From Phycisphaerales bacterium (lineage in GTDB: Bacteria; Planctomycetota; Phycisphaerae; Phycisphaerales; SM1A02): a stretch of DNA of 6,792 bases. The notes below the pieces were generated by a model that was not told where the DNA came from, ran no database searches, and saw only the letters and a program-made list of their open reading frames with translations. How positions within the stretch are numbered: the first letter of the stretch is position 1; every line of letters begins with the position of its first letter. The position numbers and the translations under genes are program-made. Positions 1 to 4,588 of the stretch are shown one piece after another. The stretch covers positions 1 through 6,792 of the forward strand of contig SLDM01000434.1 in NCBI GenBank assembly GCA_007125255.1, read 5' to 3'.

Positions 1-16
1 TCGTTCTTCCATCTCA

Positions 17-47
17 CACGGCCGACTCCCTACGGTCGCTGGCCGTG
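17..47. repeat. Imperfect inverted repeat (hairpin) beyond the leftward operon
   Basis: Arms CACGGCC (17-23) and GGCCGTG (41-47) pair over 7 bp. Inside them GAC (24-26) pairs with GTC (35-37), leaving a 3-nt bulge (38-40) and an 8-nt loop. It lies about 100 nt past the stop codon of the leftward EEP-fold gene, just outside the octamer array. Neither strand has a T-run after the hairpin, so it is not a classical rho-independent terminator. It could protect an mRNA 3' end or be a dispersed palindromic element. The pairing is seen directly and the role is unknown. Confidence 0.45.
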
Positions 48-73
48 GCACCCTGGGATTCGGCGCACAGGCC

Positions 74-155
74 CTTCGTCGCTTCGCCCCTCCGTCGCTT
101 CGTCGCTTTCTCTTCGTGCCTCCGTGCCTTTCTTCGTCACTTCGTTACTTCACCA
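74..155. repeat. Degenerate tandem octamer array, consensus CTTCGTCG
   Basis: Read on the plus strand, the DNA splits into 8-nt units: CTTCGTCG (74-81), CTTCGCCC, CTCCGTCG, CTTCGTCG (98-105), then after CTTTCT come CTTCGTGC (112-119) and CTCCGTGC, then after CTTT come CTTCGTCA (132-139), CTTCGTTA (140-147) and CTTCACCA. Nearly every unit begins CTTC or CTCC. On the minus strand it is a purine-rich GAAG/GGAG ladder that begins within the stop codon of the EEP-fold gene (TAA at 147-145) and continues downstream. Its octamer period is not a multiple of three, which argues against coding origin. Similar low-complexity 'CTTCGTGCCT' tracts are, from memory, frequent between genes in planctomycete genomes; the function is unknown. 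Confidence 0.7.
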
Positions 156-1140
156 ATTTCACCTCCACCTCGACGGCGTGGTGATCCGATCCGGCCGCGG
201 CGAGTCTGCGCCAACCAACGATCCGGAACTCCCGGCTCACGAAAACATCGTCGATGGCAATCTGGAACGGCCAGAAGAGTTGCGAAGGCCAGGTGGTGCC
301 CCTCGTCCGGCGCGGTTTCGCCCGGCGAAGTTCGGTCGCGCGGCTCAGGTGACGACTCCGCCATCCGCTCGGCGTGCTGTTGAAATCGCCGGCGACGACG
401 ATGGGCAGACCCATGGCTTTCAGCGGGCCGTTGACACGGGCGATGATCCGTTCGATCGAATCGTTTCCCTCCCGCCAGCGGCGGGCGGTTCGCGGTGAGC
501 GGGGATGGGCCACGATGAGGTGAAACGCGCCTTCCGGCCGATCGACGGTGACGCCGCGCGGGCCGAAGAGCGGCCGCCCCTCTTCATCCGGTCGACGGAT
601 CTGCTCGAAAGGCCAGCGGCTGAGCACCACCGGAAACCCCGCCCCGGCGCGGTCGGGCAGGTGGTGGTGGGCGAACTCGTCCCCGAGGGCATCGGCATCA
701 CGAATCTGCCCGATGGTGACCAGCGGCGCTTCGAGGATGATCGCGACATCGGCCCGGGATTCGCGAATCAGTTGCAGGACTCTCTCCGGCGACCGGTTGC
801 GCGTCGTGGCGTTGAAGACGAGGATCCGGATCGACTCCCCTTCGGGCGGCGCGGTTTCGCCGAAGGCCGCCCGGGGCGATTCCACCATCATCCAGATCAT
901 CGGCAGACTTCCGGCAAGGATGACCGCCAGCAGGGCCCACCGGCGGAACCGGATCACCACCACCGCGATCAGGGACGCGACGATCAGCCACTGCAGCGCG
1001 AGGTTGGCCAGGAGGTCCGCGGTCCAGAAGTGCGGCGCGAAGAGCGCGAACGCGCCGAGCAGACCGAAACCGATGACCAGCCCCTTCCACACGGAACCGA
1101 GCGGGGCGAAACGCGGCCGTTCGTCCGGGGCGCGGGTCAT
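145..1140 (-). CDS. Membrane-anchored endonuclease/exonuclease/phosphatase (EEP) family protein
   Basis: This 331-aa protein is a predicted metal-dependent phosphoesterase of the EEP (DNase I-like) fold. Residues about 17-36, 43-63 and 68-86 are hydrophobic and probably form three membrane helices. The catalytic domain follows from about 100 to the end. Family motifs appear in order: RILVFN (N110), a metal-binding Glu in AIILEA (E137), IVAHPRS (H212, general area of the catalytic His/Tyr), GDFNSTP (251-257), IDDVFVS (296-302) and GSDHHAV (317-323). All expected catalytic positions look intact. Three N-terminal helices plus an EEP domain with GTWP and IDxVxVS resembles the YafD-like (COG3021) group. 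The substrate cannot be read from sequence; DNA, phospholipid and inositol phosphate esterases share the fold. The ATG overlaps the TGA of the upstream gene (ATGA), so translation is probably coupled. The catalytic domain probably faces the periplasm, but topology is not proven. Confidence 0.9.
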   Translation of the reverse strand: MTRAPDERPRFAPLGSVWKGLVIGFGLLGAFALFAPHFWTADLLANLALQWLIVASLIAVVVIRFRRWALLAVILAGSLPMIWMMVESPRAAFGETAPPEGESIRILVFNATTRNRSPERVLQLIRESRADVAIILEAPLVTIGQIRDADALGDEFAHHHLPDRAGAGFPVVLSRWPFEQIRRPDEEGRPLFGPRGVTVDRPEGAFHLIVAHPRSPRTARRWREGNDSIERIIARVNGPLKAMGLPIVVAGDFNSTPSGWRSRHLSRATELRRAKPRRTRGTTWPSQLFWPFQIAIDDVFVSREFRIVGWRRLAAAGSDHHAVEVEVKLVK

Positions 1141-2873
1141 TCCGGTTCCGCAATCAGATCGCGATCGATGGCAAGCCCGTATCGGTCCGCGTTGTACACC
1201 ATCGGGGTCATCCCGGCGCGAATCATGTTCTCCACCCGTTCTCGAACCATGTGCGCGTCCTGTCGATCAAGATCGGGATGCGGACGATCGCGTTTGAACA
1301 CGGGGTTGGTCTCGTGTCCGGGAATCAGGTACTCGGCGAAGGCATTTGATTCACCGACATCACGCGACCACAGGAACGATGCGCCCCAGAGATGCAGATA
1401 ATCACACGGGGCGGGCTCGATGATCCACTGCATCTCCGGGTACCGTTCGTAGAGCATCGGCATGATGCGTTTAAAGAGGACATCGGAGCGCGGCCGGGCG
1501 TCGCTCCGTCCGCCGATGGCGCTGCTGGTCGCATCCAGTCCGATCAGGCGTACCCCCAGTTCGTAGGCCCGGTCCAGTTCACGGAACACCGCCTGGTTGT
1601 GCTCCTCCCGATCCGGATCCCATGCGGTTCGTTCTCCCGAGTCAAATCCGCCGGAGATCTGCGAGGCCCTCCCCCACCACAACCCGACGGTCAACCCGCC
1701 TTCGATCGCGGCCACCAGATCGTCGGCCGTGTTCTCCATCGCCTCCGGCCACGCGCTGGTGATCTCCCAGACCATGTTCTGGGCCCGGTGCTTGCGGTAG
1801 GAACCGGAGACCTGCCAGAAGAGCACGCGGCGGTATCCCGCGGGAAGGATCTCCCGGTTCGCGCGCTGCCGCAGACCGCGCCAGCCCTCGGCATCCATGC
1901 GACCAAGGCCGCCGGCTCCCCAGCGGTTATATCCGCGCGGATTGTCTTCCGAGATGAGGGCCATCGTTCCCAGCGAGATCGCGTAGATCGGCTCCGCCGA
2001 ACGCTGGTAGCGCACCTCTCCGAACCGGTCGCGGAACTCATCCCGGTACGGGCGAAAGGCGTGGACCCATTGGTCCGGCGCCGCCGCGCCGACGGCCAGC
2101 GTCACCCGGATCTCTTCATTCGGATCAAGACGGGCGATCGGCGGCGGGCTCGGCCGGTCGCCGGATCGATCGGGCAGGTCATCCCAGAACCGGACATGCT
2201 TCGTCCAGGAGTTGTTTCTCCGGTCCCAACGGTAATCCAGGTTGACTTCCCTGCGAACGCTGAAGACATCGTAGATCACCGAGCTTCCGAGGAAGACCGA
2301 TTCATCGCGCATTCCCAGTACCGGTGAGTAGATCTGCGCCGGATAACTTCGCAGCGCGTGCAGTTGATGGTGATCGCGGCTCTCCAGCGGTGCCTTGAAG
2401 TGAACGTGTTTCCAGTTCTCAAGCAGTGCAACCCTCTGCCGGTCCATCTGTATCCCGCCGATCAGCAGCTCCGGCAGTTCCTGGGACGATTCCGTTAAAT
2501 TGGCAATCGTAAAGTGCAGCAGCGCCCCCTCCTCCCACGACTCCTTCTCCACCGTCACGCGGCAGGAGGAAGAGCTGTACAGGGCCGGCCCTTCCGGTCG
2601 AACGATCTCCCGGCCATCGACGCGCAGCCGCAGGCGGGGGCCATCGGATCGCTCAACGAGTTCCACCTGCACTGACCCGGGCGCAGCGGCCTGATCTGCA
2701 TCGCGTTTCGGCGCCTGGCCCCGATCGGGTGACGAGGGGTGCTCGGGCTGGGGATTCCGCGGCGGCACCGGACCGGGAAAGCGCACCTCGCCGCACGCCG
2801 TCCCGACGACGCCGAAGAGGAGCACCCACCAGATGCCCGTTCGCCACCAACTTCTCTGATCGCGCTGCTGCAC
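1137..2873 (-). CDS. Exported protein with TIM-barrel-like C-terminal half, function unknown
   Basis: I do not recognise a named family. I chose the GTG at 2873 (578 aa) because AAGGAG lies 7 nt upstream and the protein then begins with an export signal: charged QQRDQRSWWR, a hydrophobic stretch (IWWVLLFGVV), then GTAC at residues 24-27. Cys27 could be lipidated, though Gly at -3 is a poor lipobox residue; SPase I cleavage nearby is the alternative. A Pro/Arg/Asp-rich linker runs to about 65. A beta-rich section follows (about 66-265, with QVELVERSDG, LLHFTIANL and RVTLAV). The C-terminal half alternates predicted strands and helices in the manner of a glycoside-hydrolase (beta/alpha) barrel: RVLFWQVSG (349-357), VGLWWGRAS (396-404), LIGLDATSS (443-451), WIIEPAP (483-489) and MVYNADRYG (558-566). 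D446 and E486 at strand ends are candidate catalytic acids, which is inference. First gene of the leftward operon, coupled to the EEP-fold gene. Confidence 0.8.
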   Translation of the reverse strand: MQQRDQRSWWRTGIWWVLLFGVVGTACGEVRFPGPVPPRNPQPEHPSSPDRGQAPKRDADQAAAPGSVQVELVERSDGPRLRLRVDGREIVRPEGPALYSSSSCRVTVEKESWEEGALLHFTIANLTESSQELPELLIGGIQMDRQRVALLENWKHVHFKAPLESRDHHQLHALRSYPAQIYSPVLGMRDESVFLGSSVIYDVFSVRREVNLDYRWDRRNNSWTKHVRFWDDLPDRSGDRPSPPPIARLDPNEEIRVTLAVGAAAPDQWVHAFRPYRDEFRDRFGEVRYQRSAEPIYAISLGTMALISEDNPRGYNRWGAGGLGRMDAEGWRGLRQRANREILPAGYRRVLFWQVSGSYRKHRAQNMVWEITSAWPEAMENTADDLVAAIEGGLTVGLWWGRASQISGGFDSGERTAWDPDREEHNQAVFRELDRAYELGVRLIGLDATSSAIGGRSDARPRSDVLFKRIMPMLYERYPEMQWIIEPAPCDYLHLWGASFLWSRDVGESNAFAEYLIPGHETNPVFKRDRPHPDLDRQDAHMVRERVENMIRAGMTPMVYNADRYGLAIDRDLIAEPE

Positions 2874-2880
2874 GTTCGCT

Positions 2881-2886
2881 CTCCTT
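2881..2886 (-). promoter_or_regulatory. Shine-Dalgarno site AAGGAG fixing a GTG start
   Basis: On the minus strand AAGGAG is followed by 7 nt (AGCGAAC) and then GTG at 2873-2871. This is near-ideal spacing. It outweighs the in-frame ATG at 3020, which would add 49 residues in front of the export signal, overlap the divergent promoter region and lack a comparable ribosome site. Confidence 0.8.
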
Positions 2887-2914
2887 CGATAGACCGGGCA
2901 ATCGATCTTCAGGA

Positions 2915-2943
2915 ACTGTACTCCGGCGGGAGTGATCCATCGA
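2915..2943 (-). promoter_or_regulatory. Weak candidate promoter for the leftward operon
   Basis: On the minus strand TACAGT (2920-2915, fits TAnnnT) is preceded at 17 nt by TCGATG (2943-2938), which matches only three of six -35 positions. It would give a leader of roughly 35 nt containing the AAGGAG site. The position is sensible but the match is weak. Confidence 0.22.
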
Positions 2944-2991
2944 CCGCGGCGCGTCCACCCATTTCTGAGTTCCCCGGAGGGGCCGGATGAC

Positions 2992-3020
2992 GTGACCGGC
3001 TGCGCGACGCACCCTAGCAT
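2992..3020 (+). promoter_or_regulatory. Candidate promoter giving a leaderless oxidoreductase mRNA
   Basis: GTGACC (2992-2997) matches TTGACA at four of six positions. After a 17-nt spacer, TAGCAT (3015-3020) matches TATAAT at four of six. If these are -35 and -10 boxes, the -10 occupies -12 to -7 relative to the A of the ATG at 3027, so transcription would begin at the start codon. No Shine-Dalgarno sequence precedes this ATG at useful spacing, which fits a leaderless message. The sequence matches are seen; promoter activity is inferred. Confidence 0.45.
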
Positions 3021-3026
3021 GGACCC

Positions 3027-4118
3027 ATGACGACTCTCGAATCACCCGCGAAGCTCTTTGATCCCCTCCCTCTCGGGGGGTTGACGATCCCGAACCGGAT
3101 CGCCATGGCGCCGATGACGCGGCGGCTGGCTCCGGAGAACCGCGTCCCGACGGAGGCGATGGCGCGGTACTACGCCCGCCGCGCCGCCGGCGGCGTGGGG
3201 CTGATCATCACCGAGGGGACGCACATCGACGATGAGCACGCACCGGACTCGGAGCGCGTGCCCGGCATCTTCAACGAAGCGCAGATCGAGGGCTGGCAGC
3301 GCGTCGTCGACGCCGTGCACGCGGAGGATGCGGTCATCTGCTGCCAGCTCTGGCACACCGGCCGGCTCGCCATGCGACCGATCGGTCCTTCGGCGATTCC
3401 CGCCAAGGCGCGGGACGGCACGGATCGCGCGACGCCGAAGCCCATGACCCGCGAAGACATCCGCCGGGTCGTCGCGGGCTTCGCCCACGCCGCTTCGTGC
3501 GCGACGTCGGCCGGCTTCGACGCCGTCGAAGTGCACGGCGCCCACGGGTATCTGCTCGACTCGTTCATCTCCCCCGAAGCCAACCGGCGCGATGATGAGT
3601 ACGGCGGGCCGTTTGAGAATCGCATGCGCATGCCGCTCGAGGTGGTGCGGGCGGTGCGCGAAGCGGTCGGGCCGGCGCTGCCCGTGCTTTACCGGTTCAG
3701 CCAATGGCGCGTCGATGATCAGTCCGCCCTGGCGTATCCCGATCCGGAAACGCTCGGCACCTTCGTCACTGCCCTGCGCGATGCGGGCGTCTCCATGCTG
3801 CACGCTTCGACGGGCAATGCCGTCGATCCCGCCTTCGACGGCTCTCCGCGCACGCTCGCCGGCTGGGCGCGGGAGCACTCCGGCCTGCCGGCGATCGCCG
3901 TCGGCCGGGTCGGACTGGGTTCGAGCATGAACGAGGGAGAAGGTGCGGAGATCGCCGATCCGGCGAAGGCGATCGGCCTGATCGAATCCGGCGAGGCGGA
4001 CATGCTCGCCGTCGGCCGGGCCCTGATCTCCAACCCGGACTGGCCGGCCCTGATCCGCGCGGGCCGCTGGCAGGATGCCCGGCCCTATCACCGCGAGCTG
4101 CTGACGACGCTTGACTGA
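3027..4118 (+). CDS. NADH:flavin oxidoreductase, Old Yellow Enzyme family
   Basis: A 363-aa FMN-dependent ene-reductase-type enzyme: a single TIM barrel that takes hydride from NAD(P)H and typically reduces activated C=C bonds; the real substrate is unknown. Landmarks in order: LFDPLPLGGLTIPNRIAMAP at the N-terminus, MAPMTR with T31 (FMN contact), GVGLIITEGT (56-65), CQLWHTGR (106-113, Q107 and H110), EVHGAHGYLLDSFISP (168-183; H170 and H173 as the substrate-binding pair, Y175 as likely proton donor), DDEYGG (189-194), LYRFSQW (221-227, R223 near FMN) and AVGRALISNPDW (328-339, R330 near the FMN phosphate). Thr rather than Cys in the MAPMTR segment argues against the YqjM-type redox-sensing Cys. 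FRFSQW followed by a late 'GW' segment resembles a bacterial OYE branch I know only from its motifs. There is no fused FeS/FAD domain, so it is not a 2,4-dienoyl-CoA reductase. Length is normal. It is divergent from the operon on its left, monocistronic by appearance, and probably cytoplasmic. Confidence 0.93.
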   Translation: MTTLESPAKLFDPLPLGGLTIPNRIAMAPMTRRLAPENRVPTEAMARYYARRAAGGVGLIITEGTHIDDEHAPDSERVPGIFNEAQIEGWQRVVDAVHAEDAVICCQLWHTGRLAMRPIGPSAIPAKARDGTDRATPKPMTREDIRRVVAGFAHAASCATSAGFDAVEVHGAHGYLLDSFISPEANRRDDEYGGPFENRMRMPLEVVRAVREAVGPALPVLYRFSQWRVDDQSALAYPDPETLGTFVTALRDAGVSMLHASTGNAVDPAFDGSPRTLAGWAREHSGLPAIAVGRVGLGSSMNEGEGAEIADPAKAIGLIESGEADMLAVGRALISNPDWPALIRAGRWQDARPYHRELLTTLD

Positions 4119-4155
4119 TCCGAGAGCTTTCCGACCGGGATCGCAGCCGTTGTAA

Positions 4156-4168
4156 ACGCTGACAGCGT
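4156..4168. repeat. 13-bp interrupted palindrome, operator candidate
   Basis: ACGCTG (4156-4161), one central A, then CAGCGT (4163-4168) is a perfect inverted repeat. It lies 38 nt after the oxidoreductase stop. With a single-base centre it cannot form a good RNA hairpin, so a dimeric regulator site is the likelier reading, but no promoter is clearly beside it. Confidence 0.3.
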
Positions 4169-4240
4169 CGTCATTGTCCTCGACCTGCTCTTCCTTTTGG
4201 AGAACCGGGCTGAGTCATGTCCGTTGCTGAATCACGAATG

Positions 4241-4274
4241 GATGATGCGGCGCGACTGCACGCGCAGCATCATC
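4241..4274. repeat. 34-nt long-stem hairpin
   Basis: GATGATGC (4241-4248) pairs with GCATCATC (4267-4274), and inside a single G/A mismatch GCGCG (4250-4254) pairs with CGCGC (4261-4265) around the 6-nt loop ACTGCA. Thirteen of fourteen positions pair. There is no T-run on either side, so it is not a standard terminator. It may be a structured leader element, part of a small RNA, or a dispersed palindrome. Confidence 0.5.
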
Positions 4275-4539
4275 GCGGCATCGTTTCGGCTGCGCAGGCC
4301 GATCGAACCGCGCGGTGGGTTGTGCAAACCACAGCCTGGATCGGTCGTTTCCAAGGCCGGGTTGAGCGCTTCCCGCGCCGGTTTGACCAGACCATCGCGC
4401 TTCTATTGCTGCCCTGTGAGACCGGGCCGGTGGATCAAGCAGGGGGCAAGCTCAATTTACTTCTTGCAGAGGGCCGGAGAGGGTGTAGGGTCGAACCCAT
4501 GTGTCGCGATGCCTTGGAAGTGAGGCAATTCATCTCTCC

Positions 4540-4560
4540 AGCACGCCGGCTGGGCGTGCT
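4540..4560. repeat. Perfect 8-bp hairpin 28 nt upstream of the propeller gene start
   Basis: AGCACGCC (4540-4547) pairs with GGCGTGCT (4553-4560) around the 5-nt loop GGCTG. It ends 28 nt before the chosen ATG. If transcribed it would be a stable leader hairpin just upstream of the weak GGAA ribosome site (4575-4578). No T-run follows, which makes an attenuator less likely than an mRNA-stability or translational element. Confidence 0.45.
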
Positions 4561-4588
4561 ACCGGGAAGGAAACGGAACAGAACGGCC

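Larger units (their letters stand above)
4119..4588 (+). other. 470-bp gap upstream of the propeller gene, no convincing gene
   Basis: An open frame runs from 4217 into the propeller gene, but the 124 extra residues are Arg/Ala-rich with no recognisable domain and would bury the signal peptide. I therefore treat this as non-coding or leader DNA. It holds three inverted repeats, listed separately, and a short one, ACCGGGCCGGT, at 4421-4431. Promoter candidates are poor: TTGACC (4383-4388) has no well-spaced -10, and TTGCAG (4464-4469) with TAGGGT (4486-4491) at 16 nt matches only three of six in each box. No T-run-backed terminator follows the oxidoreductase stop, only a 5-bp GATCC/GGATC pairing (4117-4142). 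A relic of a lost gene is possible but I could not identify one. Confidence 0.5.

Noticed and set aside
505..2327. Plus-strand open frames across the leftward operon (505-1401 and 1392-2327)
   Set aside because: They are antisense to two supported genes and their translations are low-complexity Arg/Pro-rich without motifs.
2982..3000. GCCGG/CCGGC inverted repeat as an operator for the divergent promoters
   Set aside because: Arms are only 5 bp, the centre is not symmetric, and such pairs are common by chance in G+C-rich DNA.
2874..3020. Longer start (ATG at 3020) for the leftward barrel protein
   Set aside because: It has no ribosome site and places an Arg/Gly-rich stretch before the export signal; the GTG at 2873 has ideal AAGGAG spacing.
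3042..4091. Long open frame antisense to the oxidoreductase
   Set aside because: It is the G+C-rich shadow of a confidently identified gene; its translation is Arg/Gly/Asp-rich with no recognisable domain.
4486..4501. Possible attachment-site copy of the tRNA T-arm (AGGGTCGAACCC)
   Set aside because: It shares only a short core with the tRNA-Gly T-arm and lacks one loop base; no integrase gene is in the window.
4217..4588. N-terminal extension of the propeller gene from the ATG at 4217
   Set aside because: The 124 extra residues lack domain features and would place a clear signal peptide in the protein interior. The only GGAG before 4217 is 14 nt away, too far to be a good ribosome site.
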